Assembly (NCBI RefSeq): GCF_016025525.2
Contig: NZ_JACSGR010000001.1
Location: 310,001 to 374,000 of the forward strand
Length of the DNA stretch: 64,000 bases
Source: Eikenella glucosivorans
GTDB taxonomy: Bacteria > Pseudomonadota > Gammaproteobacteria > Burkholderiales > Neisseriaceae
Direction of reading: 5' to 3'
In this document: in pieces, positions 8,845-17,618 of the stretch
How positions within the stretch are numbered: position 1 is the stretch's first letter
Layout of the letters: every line of letters begins with the position of its first letter
The notes under the pieces: model-generated
Told to the model about the DNA's origin: nothing
Seen by the model: only the letters and a program-made list of their open reading frames with translations
The model's database searches: none
Made by a program: the position numbers and the translations under genes

Positions 8845-9231
8845 ATGGCCAAAACCATCATCCACACCGACCGCGCCCCCGCCGCCATCGGCGCCTATTC
8901 CCAAGCCGTGCGCGCCGGCAACACCGTGTATTTGAGCGGCCAAGTTCCGCTGGTGCCCGCCACCATGCAGGTGGTGGAAGGCGGCTTTGCCGAGCAGACC
9001 CGCCAAGTGTTTGAAAACCTCAAAGCCGTGATCGAGGCCGCCGGCGGCAGCTTCGACGACGTGGTGAAACTCAACGCCTACCTTACCGACCTCTCCCACT
9101 TCGCCACCTTCAACCAAATCATGGGCGAATACTGCCGCGAGCCCTTCCCCGCCCGCGCCGCCGTGCAAGTGTCCGCCCTGCCCAAAGGCGTGCTGGTGGA
9201 AGTGGAAGGCGTAGTGGTGTTGAACGCCTAA
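8845..9231 (+). CDS. ridA: RidA-family enamine/imine deaminase
   Basis: A 128-residue protein with the YjgF/YER057c/UK114 signature: APAAIGAYSQAV near the N-terminus, VYLSGQVPL, and the C-terminal FPARAAVQVSALPKGVLVEVEGVVV, including the Arg that binds the substrate carboxylate. The family hydrolyses reactive 2-aminoacrylate formed by PLP enzymes and works as a homotrimer. A GGAG ribosome-binding site precedes ATG 8845. Flanked by eikDUS terminators, so probably monocistronic. Confidence 0.92.
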   Translation: MAKTIIHTDRAPAAIGAYSQAVRAGNTVYLSGQVPLVPATMQVVEGGFAEQTRQVFENLKAVIEAAGGSFDDVVKLNAYLTDLSHFATFNQIMGEYCREPFPARAAVQVSALPKGVLVEVEGVVVLNA

Positions 9232-9239
9232 AGCGCATA

Positions 9240-9283
9240 GAGGCTACCTGAAAACAGCAAGGCTGAATTTTCAGGTAGCCTTT
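9240..9283. terminator. Inverted eikDUS pair after ridA
   Basis: Perfectly opposed uptake sequences separated by a short loop, 9 bp after the ridA stop. Confidence 0.8.
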
Positions 9284-9326
9284 AATATTGCCCAACCCAT
9301 TTGCAAACCATTATCCCACCAACATC

Positions 9327-10139
9327 ATGGCACACTACGCAATCGGCGATCTGCAAGGCTGTTTCGCCGAATTTCAAGCACTGCTCGCCCACATCGGCTT
9401 CACCCACGGCCGCGACACCCTCTGGCTCGTGGGCGACCTCGTGAATCGCGGCCCCCAATCCCTCGCCTGCCTGCGCTACGTGAAACAACACGAAGGCAGC
9501 ATCCAAACCGTGCTCGGCAACCACGACCTGCACCTGCTCGCCATCGCCCACGGCCACGGCAAACTCAAACGCAGCGACACCGTGGGCGACATCCTCGCCG
9601 CCCCCGACCGCCAGCCCCTGCTCGATTGGTTGCTGCGCCAGCCACTGATGCTGCACAACGAACGCTGCACCCTCGTGCACGCCGGCATCTGGCCGCAATG
9701 GACGGTAAACGAAACCCGGCAGCGCGCCGACGAAGTGGCCGTCGCCCTGCAAAGCCGCCCCGACTGGTTTTTCGCCCACATGTACGGCAACACGCCGAAC
9801 ACCGATCGCGCCGCCAACGAAACCGAACGCCTGCGCTTCGCCACCAACGTGCTCACCCGCATGCGCGCCCTGCACCGCGACGGCAGCATGGATTTCGACT
9901 ACAAAGGCACCCTGCCCGATATGCCCGCCCACCTCATGCCCTGGTTCCGCGCACCCAATCGGCAAACCCTCGGCAGCCAAACCGTGTTCGGCCATTGGTC
10001 CGCACTCGGGCTGTATCAGGGCGAAAGCGTGGCCGGCATCGACACCGGCGCGCTGTGGGGCGGCGAGCTCACCGCGCTCGATTTGGACACGCAGCAGGTT
10101 TTTCAGGTAGCCTCCAAGCAGCCCAAGCAGTTTGAGTGA
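9327..10139 (+). CDS. apaH: Bis(5'-nucleosyl)-tetraphosphatase, symmetrical (ApaH)
   Basis: 270 residues with the metallophosphatase motifs GDLQGC (residues 7-12), GDLVNRGP and GNHDLH, and a later VHAGIWPQW. The enzyme hydrolyses Ap4A to two ADP and can remove Np4 caps from RNA. ATG 9327 is chosen because MAHYAIGDLQGC matches the family N-terminus; a longer in-frame start exists. Near the end an eikDUS on the opposite strand lies inside the reading frame (VFQVAS). Confidence 0.94.
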   Translation: MAHYAIGDLQGCFAEFQALLAHIGFTHGRDTLWLVGDLVNRGPQSLACLRYVKQHEGSIQTVLGNHDLHLLAIAHGHGKLKRSDTVGDILAAPDRQPLLDWLLRQPLMLHNERCTLVHAGIWPQWTVNETRQRADEVAVALQSRPDWFFAHMYGNTPNTDRAANETERLRFATNVLTRMRALHRDGSMDFDYKGTLPDMPAHLMPWFRAPNRQTLGSQTVFGHWSALGLYQGESVAGIDTGALWGGELTALDLDTQQVFQVASKQPKQFE

Positions 10140-10328
10140 AGCATAAAATTTCAGGTAGCCTTCCCGTGCCTGTGCCTGATTTTAAAGATTATTAACACGA
10201 ACAGGCGGGCAGCCCGGGCGGGCTTTTGCTACAATGCGCCCGTTCGCATCGCACAGGGCAGATCAGCCGCCCGCTAAGACGTTTCCGTGATAACGATGCG
10301 TTTCCCAAGCAAATAACAGGAGTTTCTT

Positions 10329-10907
10329 ATGAACAGCAAAGTGATTATCCCCGCCGCCCTGGCCATCCTCGCCCTGAGCGCCTGCTCCAGCAGCAAAGCC
10401 CCCGAAGGCGGCCAGCCGCAAACCCAACAGCAAGGCCAGCAGGCACAGCAAGGCGGCGAATCCACCGCCGCCATCGGCAATATTCAGGTAGCCCAGGCAG
10501 ACGGCATCGACCGCACCGTGGAAGCCCGCTACACCTGCCAAGCCGCCGGCGGCCAGCAGCAACAGGTTAATGCCATGTACGGCATCAAAGACAACACCCT
10601 CGTGGTGGCCCAGCTGAAAATCAACAACCAGGTTTCCCCCGGCCTGTGGCGCGTGCTGAACGACAGCAACGGCCAGCAGCAAAACAGCTACTACGGCAAC
10701 GGCGTGATTTGGGTAACCGAAAAAGCCACCCCCGCCAACGTTACCCGCGTGAATGCCGTGGCGCTGCTGCAGGCGCAGTCGGTGGATAACGCCGGCAATC
10801 CGGTGAACCCGACTCCGGTTCTGCAAAACTGCACCGCCAGCCGCCAAGCCGCCGCCCCCGCCCGCGGCAGCCGCAACGCCCGCCCGCAGCAGCAACGCCG
10901 CCGCTAA
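10329..10907 (+). CDS. Lipoprotein with MliC/adhesin-complex-protein-like domain
   Basis: 192 residues. The signal peptide ends in a lipobox (ILALSAC, Cys 19), so it is probably lipidated and held in the outer membrane. A Gln/Gly/Ser linker follows to about residue 50. A globular part then runs from ARYTCQA to VLQNC, with two cysteines placed as in MliC lysozyme inhibitors and the Neisseria adhesin complex protein. The tail is Arg/Gln/Ala-rich and basic. Family assignment rests on this pattern only. Ribosome-binding site AGGAG before ATG 10329. Confidence 0.7.
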   Translation: MNSKVIIPAALAILALSACSSSKAPEGGQPQTQQQGQQAQQGGESTAAIGNIQVAQADGIDRTVEARYTCQAAGGQQQQVNAMYGIKDNTLVVAQLKINNQVSPGLWRVLNDSNGQQQNSYYGNGVIWVTEKATPANVTRVNAVALLQAQSVDNAGNPVNPTPVLQNCTASRQAAAPARGSRNARPQQQRRR

Positions 10908-10924
10908 TCGCGTGTGCCATCATC

Positions 10925-10952
10925 AAAACCGCCCGAAATATCGGGCGGTTTT
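10925..10952 (+). terminator. Rho-independent terminator of the lipoprotein gene
   Basis: A 12-bp perfect stem (AAAACCGCCCGA), 4-base loop and T run, 18 bp after the stop codon. Confidence 0.88.
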
Positions 10953-10975
10953 TGTTGGGCGGCGCCGGCAATAAG

Positions 10976-11015
10976 AAAGGCTACCTGAAAACGGTTTGGG
11001 GTTTTCAGGTAGCCT
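10976..11015. terminator. Inverted eikDUS pair between convergent genes
   Basis: Opposed uptake sequences with flanking A and T runs, between the lipoprotein gene and the convergent tpx. It can serve tpx on the minus strand. Confidence 0.75.
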
Positions 11016-11089
11016 GTGGCGTTTCGGTTTAAACCAAGCCGCCTGCGCATTTGTGGAGGCAGGTGGCTTGATTGGCGGCTGAGGAAAGC

Positions 11090-11584
11090 TTAGAGCACGG
11101 CCAGCGCGGCGTCGTAGTTCGGCTCTTGGCCGATTTCGGGCACCAGCTCGGCGTGCAGCACTTGATTGTTTTCGTCGAGCACCAGCACGGCGCGGGCGGT
11201 GAGGCCGCGCAGCGGGGTGTCGGCCAGGGTGACGCCGTAGTCGGCGCCGAAGCTGCTGCGGAAGGTGGAAAGGGTAACCACGTTATCCAAGCCTTCGGCG
11301 CCGCAGAAGCGGGCTTGGGCGAAGGGCAGGTCGGCGGACACGCACAGCACCACGGCGTTTTGCAGTGCGGCGGCGCGCTGGTTGAAGGTGCGCACGGATT
11401 GGGCGCACACGCCGGTATCCACGCTGGGGAAAATGTTGAGCACTTTGCGTTTGCCGGCAAAATCGGCCAGGGTTTGGTCGGACAAATCGGCGGCGGTGAG
11501 GGTGAAGGCGGGGGCGGTTTGGCCGGCGGCGGGCAGGCTGCCCACGGTGTGGGCGGGGGTGCCGCGGAAGGTGATGTTTGCCAT
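11090..11584 (-). CDS. tpx: Thiol peroxidase Tpx
   Basis: A 164-residue peroxiredoxin reducing hydrogen peroxide and lipid hydroperoxides. The peroxidatic cysteine is Cys 60 in the motif PSVDTGVC and the resolving cysteine is Cys 94 in ARFCGAEG, the spacing seen in E. coli Tpx. Length is normal. Start ATG 11584 follows an AAAGGA ribosome-binding site. Confidence 0.95.
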   Translation of the reverse strand: MANITFRGTPAHTVGSLPAAGQTAPAFTLTAADLSDQTLADFAGKRKVLNIFPSVDTGVCAQSVRTFNQRAAALQNAVVLCVSADLPFAQARFCGAEGLDNVVTLSTFRSSFGADYGVTLADTPLRGLTARAVLVLDENNQVLHAELVPEIGQEPNYDAALAVL

Positions 11585-11765
11585 GTTGCTATCCTTTCTT
11601 GATGTGGATGGAGAGGGGGTGTTGCGCGGCGAAGGATAGTGCTTTTTTGGCAGCTTGCCAAGCTGGGGCTACCTGAAAAATGGCTGCTGCCTAAATACGG
11701 CTTAACTGTGCATAAAACTTAAATTGAGTTTCATGTGGCCGGATAAATTTCAGGCAGCCTGCCGT

Positions 11766-12284
11766 TCAGCCCAGCCAATCGAGCAGGGCAATGCGGGCGC
11801 GCAGGCCCCAGTAGCTGGCGATGCCGGTGGTGCTGTGGCGCACGCGGCCGTTTTTCACCAGCACGATGGTGGGTGTTACCCGCACCTGCCATGGCCGCGC
11901 CCATTGGCCGTGCGGGTCGTTTACCGTGTCGAACTGCCAGCCCTGCGTTTTCAGGTAGCCGCGCACGTCGGCATCGCTGCCCGACTGCAAAGCCACGCCC
12001 ACCACGGGCACGCCGTGGCGCGACAGTTTGTCCACCGCCGGCGAGGTGTGGCGGCACACGCCGCACCAGGAGCCCCAGAAATACAGCACGGCGGTTTGCG
12101 AGCCGCCGGCTTCGGCCAGCGTGGTGTGCCGGCCTTGCAGGGTGTGTAGCGGCAGCTCGCCGGCCTGCGGCGGCACGGCGGGGGCACGGTACCAGTCCAT
12201 CAGCAGGCTGATGATGAGAAAGGCGGCAAACGTGCCGAGGGCTTGGCGCAGGAAGTGGAAAAGGCGTGAACGGGTGAGGGGCAT
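11766..12284 (-). CDS. Thioredoxin-like protein, ScsD/TlpA type, membrane-anchored
   Basis: 172 residues. One N-terminal hydrophobic segment (TFAAFLIISLLMDWY, about 18-32) should anchor it in the inner membrane with the rest in the periplasm. The redox motif is WCGVC in LYFWGSWCGVCRHTSPAV, and the cis-proline segment is RVTPTIVLVKNG. This suits a periplasmic disulfide reductase or oxidase of the TlpA/ScsD group; the partner is unknown. An in-frame eikDUS encodes RGYLKTQG. Confidence 0.82.
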   Translation of the reverse strand: MPLTRSRLFHFLRQALGTFAAFLIISLLMDWYRAPAVPPQAGELPLHTLQGRHTTLAEAGGSQTAVLYFWGSWCGVCRHTSPAVDKLSRHGVPVVGVALQSGSDADVRGYLKTQGWQFDTVNDPHGQWARPWQVRVTPTIVLVKNGRVRHSTTGIASYWGLRARIALLDWLG

Positions 12285-12311
12285 GGGTTTGGTTTGTGAT
12301 GAGGGTGGGTG

Positions 12312-12357
12312 GTTTTCAGGTAGCCTTTTGAGGAGGAGAGGAGGCTACCTGAAAAAT
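12312..12357. terminator. Inverted eikDUS pair
   Basis: Two opposed uptake sequences separated by a purine-rich loop, between the HNH gene and the thioredoxin-like gene. Confidence 0.65.
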
Positions 12358-12442
12358 GTTGGTTTTCGATAATACGAGGCAGGTAGCTTCATGGCAATAT
12401 GGTCTGCTTCCTGTCTTGTTTGCAAACCCTGTCGGCTTGTGA

Positions 12443-13249
12443 TTACGGTTGAAATATTTTTTCTCGATGCCACTCAAAGTATTTCTCGCTATCCGGATGG
12501 ATTTCTAATTTTTCTTCGAGTGTGATACCGAGCCGTAACAGGTTTTCCTTTGAAAGTCTTTCACTGGGTTTGATGCTGCCGTCTTTTTCAAAAGTAATCA
12601 GTCCGCTGTCGAACAAGGCGTCAATATGCGGGGCGAGCATCAAGCCGTTGTGTGGGTCGAGCCGTTCGTCATCACTGCAGTCGCGCCAAGGTTTGATATG
12701 GCTGGCAATCAGCAATTCGGGCATATCTACGCTGCTGATGGGGCATCGCGGATACAGTTCCAATACGCTATCTCTAAATTTGTCTTGGCCTCTGCGGGCG
12801 TTAATCAGGCGCTGGATTTGGGTTTTGGCTTCTTCGGTTGTCGCTTCTTCTAGGCGTTGGTCAAGTTCATCTAAATCACTTTCTAAAGATTGCTGAGAGA
12901 TCGTTTGAAAAGAAATACTTCCTAAATTAGGATTGCATTTTTGACATGGATGAATTGCTTCTTCTTGAGGCTTATAATATTTCCTTGAATAATTTTCTAA
13001 CTCAAAAATATTATTTGAACAAACTTTAAAATAATCTTTAGATACTTCACCAGTCCATGAACATGATGCTTTATGAAGCTTAGGATATTTTTTAGAGCTT
13101 TGCGATACATCCACATTCAATACAAAGCCATTTTGATTTTGCTCTAACCACTCACGATATTTTCTATTTTGTTCACTGAGAATTTTTTGGATTTCTTCAT
13201 CAGTTTGCGTTCTGTCAAACTCGATCTTGAATATTTCATATCCACTCAT
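12443..13249 (-). CDS. Orphan HNH endonuclease (HNH_2-type C-terminus)
   Basis: 268 residues. The C-terminal HNH nuclease runs from CPISSVDMPELLIASHIKPW to DPHNGLMLAPHIDALFD, with the His-Asn-His residues and ASHIKPW hallmark of the HNH_2 group. The N-terminal 130 residues have several cysteines and histidines (HKASCSW, HPCQKC) that could bind zinc or act as a target-reading module. That half is markedly AT-rich compared with neighbours, suggesting recent acquisition. No methylase or other restriction gene is adjacent. ATG 13249 follows AAAGGAA. Role in DNA defence is inferred. Confidence 0.75.
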   Translation of the reverse strand: MSGYEIFKIEFDRTQTDEEIQKILSEQNRKYREWLEQNQNGFVLNVDVSQSSKKYPKLHKASCSWTGEVSKDYFKVCSNNIFELENYSRKYYKPQEEAIHPCQKCNPNLGSISFQTISQQSLESDLDELDQRLEEATTEEAKTQIQRLINARRGQDKFRDSVLELYPRCPISSVDMPELLIASHIKPWRDCSDDERLDPHNGLMLAPHIDALFDSGLITFEKDGSIKPSERLSKENLLRLGITLEEKLEIHPDSEKYFEWHREKIFQP

Positions 13250-13413
13250 GATAATTCCTTTATAAATAAAACAATTGGCTCCTGGTTGCCACGCTATACA
13301 GGCTACCTGAAAGATCAACATAACGGCACTTTATCTGCCGCCATTTGTTCCAATCGGCATCATAAATCTTTTGCCTGCTACATGAAAAGTTTTTCAAGCA
13401 GGTGTGGGTTAAG

Positions 13414-13450
13414 AAAAAGGCCGTCTGAAAAATTTTCAGACGGCCTTTTT
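13414..13450 (-). terminator. Terminator of mfd built from Neisseria-dialect uptake sequences
   Basis: 18-bp perfect arms containing AGGCCGTCTGAA, the Neisseria AG-DUS, not the Eikenella form. It lies 13 bp past the mfd stop and marks the gene as having Neisseria ancestry. Confidence 0.9.
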
Positions 13451-13462
13451 CTTTATCGTTCT

Positions 13463-16400
13463 CTATTCTTTCATCACCCTTTCTTTCAAAGTTTTCAATA
13501 CGTTCTTCACCGTATTGATCCTGACTTCGATGTTTTCCATCTCCGCCGTAAACCGCAGCCTGTCCGCCCCGGCCAGCCGGTATTTTTTATCGCTTTGAAT
13601 CAGCATAATAATCTCCGTCGGGTCGATGCGGTGGTGTTTGCCGAAGGTAACGGTTACGGCTTCGCTCGTTGCGTCTATCGCGTCTATGCCCAATTCTTTG
13701 GCGGCGAGCCGCAGGTGGTGGCTTTCGATCAGGGTTTTGACAGGTTGTTCGGGCAGGCCGAAGCGGTCGACGAGTTCTTCGTGTATGGTGTTGATTTGCT
13801 GCACGGTTTCGCAGACGGCGAGGCGTTTGTAGAGGACGAGCCGTTCGTGGATGTCGGGGCAGTAGTCTTCGGGCAAGAGCGCGGGGCTGTGGAGTTTGAT
13901 TTCGGTGGTGATGCCCAAGGGGGCGTCCAAATCGGGCTGGCGGCCTTTTTTGAGGTCGCGCACGGCCTGTTTGAGCATTTCGGTGTAGAGCGTGAAGCCG
14001 ACCTGTATCATTTCGCCGGATTGACCTTCGCCGAGGATTTCGCCCGCGCCGCGTATTTCCAAATCCTGCATGGCGAGCGTGAAGCCTGCGCCCAGTTCGT
14101 CTGCGGCGGCGATGGCGTCGAGGCGTTTTTCGGCGTCTTTGGTGATGTATTCGGGCGTGAGCAGGTAGGCGTAGGCTTGGTGGTGGCTGCGGCCGACGCG
14201 CCCGCGAAGCTGGTGGAGCTGTGCCAGTCCGAATTTGTCGGCGCGGTGGATGATGATGGTGTTGGCGTTGGGGATGTCGATGCCGGTTTCGATGATGGTG
14301 GAGCAGAGCAACACGTTGAATTTTTGCTGCAAAAAGTCGCGCATCACTTGTTCCAGCTCGCGTTCGCGCAACTGGCCGTGCGCCACGCCGATGCGGGCTT
14401 CGGGCAGCAGGGTTTCCAGCCGTTCGCGCATGTTTTCAATCGTATCCACTTCATTGTGCAGGAAAAACACTTGCCCGCCGCGTTTGAGTTCGCGCAATAC
14501 GGCTTCGCGTACGCTGCCTTCGCTGAAGGGTTTGACGAAGGTTTTGACGGCGAGGCGGCGGCTCGGCGCGGTGGTAATCAGCGAGAAGTCGCGCAGGCCT
14601 TCGAGTGCCATGCTGAGCGTGCGCGGAATCGGGGTGGCGGTCATGGTGAGGACATCCACGTTGGCGCGCAGGCGTTTGAGCTGCTCTTTTTGGCGCACGC
14701 CGAAGCGGTGTTCTTCGTCGATGATGACCAAGCCTAAGTTTTTGAATTTTATATCGTCCTGCACCAGTTTGTGTGTACCGATGACGATATCGACCGTTCC
14801 GTCCGCCATGCCGTCCAGCGCGGCTTTGGTGGCTTTGCTGTTGTTGAAGCGTGAGAGGCTGGCGACTTTGACGGGAAAATCGGCGAAGCGGTCGGCGAAG
14901 TTTTGCGCGTGCTGCTCGACCAGAAGCGTGGTCGGGGCAAGAACGGCGACCTGTTTGCCGCCCATCACCGCCACAAACGCGGCGCGAAGGGCGACTTCGG
15001 TTTTGCCGAAGCCGACATCGCCGCACACCAGCCGGTCCATAGGCTTGGCCTGCGTCAAGTCTTTAATCACGGCGGCGATGGCGGCGGCCTGGTCTTCGGT
15101 TTCTTCGTAGCCGAAGCCGTCGGCAAACGCTTGATAATCCAACTCGTTGATTTCAAACTTGTGTCCGGATTGGGCGGCACGTTGGGCGTAGAGGTTGAGC
15201 AGTTCGGCGGCGGTGTCGCGCGCTTTTTCGGCGGCTTTGCGCTTGGCTTTGTTCCACGCGGCGCTGCCGAGCTTGTGCAGTTGCACGTTTTCATGCGCCT
15301 GACCGGAGTAGCGGCTGATTAAATGCAGTTGCGAAACAGGCACATAAAGCTGCGCTTCGCCGGCGTATTCGAGCAGCATCATTTCGTTGGTGTCGCCGCC
15401 CAAGTCCATCGTGACCAAGCCCTTGTAGCGGCCGATGCCGTGTTCTTCGTGCACGACGGGGTCGCCGATATTGATTTCGGCCAAGTCGCGCAACAGGCCG
15501 TCGGATACGGCGGCGTGTTTTTTGCGGCGGTTGTGCACGCGGGCGCGGGCGACGTATTGGTAGAGCTCGGATTCGGTGATGACGGCGAGGTTTTCAGGTA
15601 GCCCTTGGTCTGCGTTGGGGCTACCTGAAAAAGTATCCGCGCCGATTTCAGGCAGCCTTTCAAGGTGCAGGCTGCTTTTTGTATTCAGGCTACCTAAAAA
15701 TTCGGACGGCGTAGGTCGGGCATTCATGCCCGACTGAATGGCGGTATTGTCTGCGTCGGGCATCAATGCCCGACCTACCTCGTTGTGGCTACCTGAAAAT
15801 TTATCCGCAGCATTTTCAGGCTGCCTTTGGTTTTTCAGGTAGCCCGAGCCGTCTTGCAGGGTGGGACGCAGTTCGCGCACGCGGTCGCCCGTATCGTTTG
15901 AATCCGCGTGCGTGGCTTGTGCCACACACGCTACGGGGTGCAGGCTGCTTTCGGTATTCAGGCTGCCTGAAATTTCGGGTGTAGGTCGGGCATTGATGCC
16001 CGACTGAATGGCGGCTGTGTCTGCGTCGGGCATGAATGCCCGACCTACCTCGTTGGGGCTACCTGAAAATTTATCCGCAGCATTTTCAGGCAGCCTTTCG
16101 GAAACAGCGTAGCTTGGGTTGCCAAACCCAACGTGTTGCGCGGCTTCGGCTGGTGTTGGGTTTCCAACCCAACCTACGGCGTTGGGGCTACCTGAAAAAT
16201 CCCCGCCCAGCTTGAACCCCTCCGCCAGCAGCGTTACCGCGATACACAGCGGCGCGGCATCGTCCAGAAACGCCTGCCAGCCCGCCACGGGCTTGGGTTT
16301 CAGGCCGTGCTGGGCGAAGAAGCCGAGCATGGTTTCGCGCCGCCCCGCGCTTTCGGCGCACAGCAGAATCCGCCCGTCAAAGGCCGTCTGAAAACCTTGC

Positions 16401-17488
16401 AGCGCGGCCAGCGGCTGTTCCGACTGGCGGTTCACGGCCACGTTGGGCAGCGCGTAGGGCGAGGCGGCGGCGAGGTCCGGCCAAACCTGCGGATAGGCTT
16501 TCAGGCTGCCTGAAAAGCGGTCGGCGGGCAGATAGAGGAACTGCGGCGGCAGCGGCGGATAGGCCGCGTCGCCCTGCGCCAGCTTGTAGCGCGATTTCAC
16601 TTCCGCATCAAAACGCGCGGCCTCGGCGTGCACGTCGCCCACGCACACCGCCAGCGCGTCGCCGCCCACATAGTCGAACAGCGTGGCCGTCCCGTCTTCA
16701 AAAAACAGCGGCAGGTAATATTCCACGCCCGCGCCGAACTGCCCGCGCCCCACCGCCTGATACACGGCGGCCTCGTTCGGGTTGCTTGGGATTTCCTCGC
16801 GGAAGCGGTTGCGGAAGATTTTCTGCGCGTCCGCATCGGTGGGGAACTCGTGCGCGGGCAGCAGGCGGATTTCCGACACGGGCGCGAGCGTGCGCTGGGT
16901 GTCCGTGTCGAAGGTTTTGATGCTGTCGATTTCATCGTCAAACAAATCAAGGCGGTAGGGCAAATCCGCGCCCATGGGGAACAAATCCACAATCCCGCCG
17001 CGCACGGCAAACTCGCCCGCCGCCACCACGTTGGACACGGCCGCATAGCCCGCTTCCACCAGATTGGCGCGCAGTTTGTCCAAATCCAGCGTCTGCCCCG
17101 TTTTCAGCCAAAACGTGCGCCCCAGCAGGAACGACGGCGGCGCAAGACGCTGCATGGCCGTGGCCACGGGCGCAAACAGCACGTCCGCCGCGCCGTTTTT
17201 GAGCTGCCACAGCACCGACAGCCGCTCCGACACCAAATCCTGATGCGGCGAGAAGCGTTCGTAAGGCAGCGTTTCCCAGTCCGGCAGGAACAGCGCGGTG
17301 TCCTGCGGGCGGAAAAACTGCCACGCGGTTTGCAGGCGCAGCGCGGTTTCCGCGTCGGGGGTGAGGATGAGTTTGAGGGGGCTTTCGGGCAGATGGTGCG
17401 CCAACAGCATGGGCAGCGCGCCGGCGGAAAGATGGGGCCAGCGGGTTTTCTGGCCGGATTGGGGCAGGGGGAAGTTCATATCGTTCAT
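13463..17488 (-). CDS. mfd: Transcription-repair coupling factor Mfd with a large in-frame repeat insert
   Basis: 1341 residues against the usual 1150 or so. Mfd removes stalled RNA polymerase and recruits UvrA. The UvrB-like N-terminal modules come first. The polymerase-interaction domain follows, with HEEHGIGRYKGLV, then RecG-like helicase motifs: CGDVGFGKTEVALRAAF (Walker A), IIDEEHRFGV (DEEH box), TATPIPRTL and QLRGRVGRSHHQAYAYL. The C-terminal D7 ends the protein. Between the N-terminal part and the polymerase-interaction domain, residues about 430-628 are repeats (see 15590-16205). The start is ATG 17488; another ATG is three codons on. The helicase half looks very like Neisseria Mfd (from memory). 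Confidence 0.93.
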   Translation of the reverse strand: MNDMNFPLPQSGQKTRWPHLSAGALPMLLAHHLPESPLKLILTPDAETALRLQTAWQFFRPQDTALFLPDWETLPYERFSPHQDLVSERLSVLWQLKNGAADVLFAPVATAMQRLAPPSFLLGRTFWLKTGQTLDLDKLRANLVEAGYAAVSNVVAAGEFAVRGGIVDLFPMGADLPYRLDLFDDEIDSIKTFDTDTQRTLAPVSEIRLLPAHEFPTDADAQKIFRNRFREEIPSNPNEAAVYQAVGRGQFGAGVEYYLPLFFEDGTATLFDYVGGDALAVCVGDVHAEAARFDAEVKSRYKLAQGDAAYPPLPPQFLYLPADRFSGSLKAYPQVWPDLAAASPYALPNVAVNRQSEQPLAALQGFQTAFDGRILLCAESAGRRETMLGFFAQHGLKPKPVAGWQAFLDDAAPLCIAVTLLAEGFKLGGDFSGSPNAVGWVGNPTPAEAAQHVGFGNPSYAVSERLPENAADKFSGSPNEVGRAFMPDADTAAIQSGINARPTPEISGSLNTESSLHPVACVAQATHADSNDTGDRVRELRPTLQDGSGYLKNQRQPENAADKFSGSHNEVGRALMPDADNTAIQSGMNARPTPSEFLGSLNTKSSLHLERLPEIGADTFSGSPNADQGLPENLAVITESELYQYVARARVHNRRKKHAAVSDGLLRDLAEINIGDPVVHEEHGIGRYKGLVTMDLGGDTNEMMLLEYAGEAQLYVPVSQLHLISRYSGQAHENVQLHKLGSAAWNKAKRKAAEKARDTAAELLNLYAQRAAQSGHKFEINELDYQAFADGFGYEETEDQAAAIAAVIKDLTQAKPMDRLVCGDVGFGKTEVALRAAFVAVMGGKQVAVLAPTTLLVEQHAQNFADRFADFPVKVASLSRFNNSKATKAALDGMADGTVDIVIGTHKLVQDDIKFKNLGLVIIDEEHRFGVRQKEQLKRLRANVDVLTMTATPIPRTLSMALEGLRDFSLITTAPSRRLAVKTFVKPFSEGSVREAVLRELKRGGQVFFLHNEVDTIENMRERLETLLPEARIGVAHGQLRERELEQVMRDFLQQKFNVLLCSTIIETGIDIPNANTIIIHRADKFGLAQLHQLRGRVGRSHHQAYAYLLTPEYITKDAEKRLDAIAAADELGAGFTLAMQDLEIRGAGEILGEGQSGEMIQVGFTLYTEMLKQAVRDLKKGRQPDLDAPLGITTEIKLHSPALLPEDYCPDIHERLVLYKRLAVCETVQQINTIHEELVDRFGLPEQPVKTLIESHHLRLAAKELGIDAIDATSEAVTVTFGKHHRIDPTEIIMLIQSDKKYRLAGADRLRFTAEMENIEVRINTVKNVLKTLKERVMKE
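15590..16205 (-). repeat. In-frame mosaic of uptake sequences and palindromic repeats inside mfd
   Basis: About 600 bp with no stop codon. It contains repeated GTAGGTCGGGCAT/ATGCCCGAC palindromes (15711-15780 and 15980-16050), a TTGGGTTTCCAACCCAAC-type palindrome (16107-16175), a GCGTGTGTGGC-type palindrome (15905-15938) and about ten uptake sequences in the AGGCTACCTGAA, AGGCTGCCTGAA and AGGCAGCCTGAA dialects. A unit of about 120 bp is present twice. The encoded peptide repeats, for example FMPDADTAAIQSG and LMPDADNTAIQSG. Confidence 0.9.
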
Positions 17489-17594
17489 ATAATGGCCTGC
17501 GGCAGCCGGAACGTGTTCGGGCTGCCTGATTGGGAATCGGTTGTCGGGGCGGGATTTTAGCAGATAAGGGGCGGCGTGTTGCCGTAGAACAAAA

Positions 17595-17618
17595 AAGCCC
17601 TGCGTTGATGCAGGGCTT
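17595..17618 (-). terminator. Rho-independent terminator, probably of tRNA-Glu before prophage insertion
   Basis: A 9-bp stem AAGCCCTGC, 6-base loop and, on the minus strand, a T6 run. Once the prophage is removed, the minus-strand gene directly upstream is tRNA-Glu, so this hairpin would end the tRNA transcript about 70 bp past its CCA. Confidence 0.75.

Noticed and set aside
13169..14737. 522-codon plus-strand ORF opposite mfd
   Set aside because: It is antisense to the well-conserved helicase part of mfd and has no recognisable domain; long shadow frames are common in GC-rich DNA.
15700..16190. CRISPR array inside mfd
   Set aside because: Repeats are few, palindromic, of several types, unevenly spaced, and translated in frame; no cas genes nearby.
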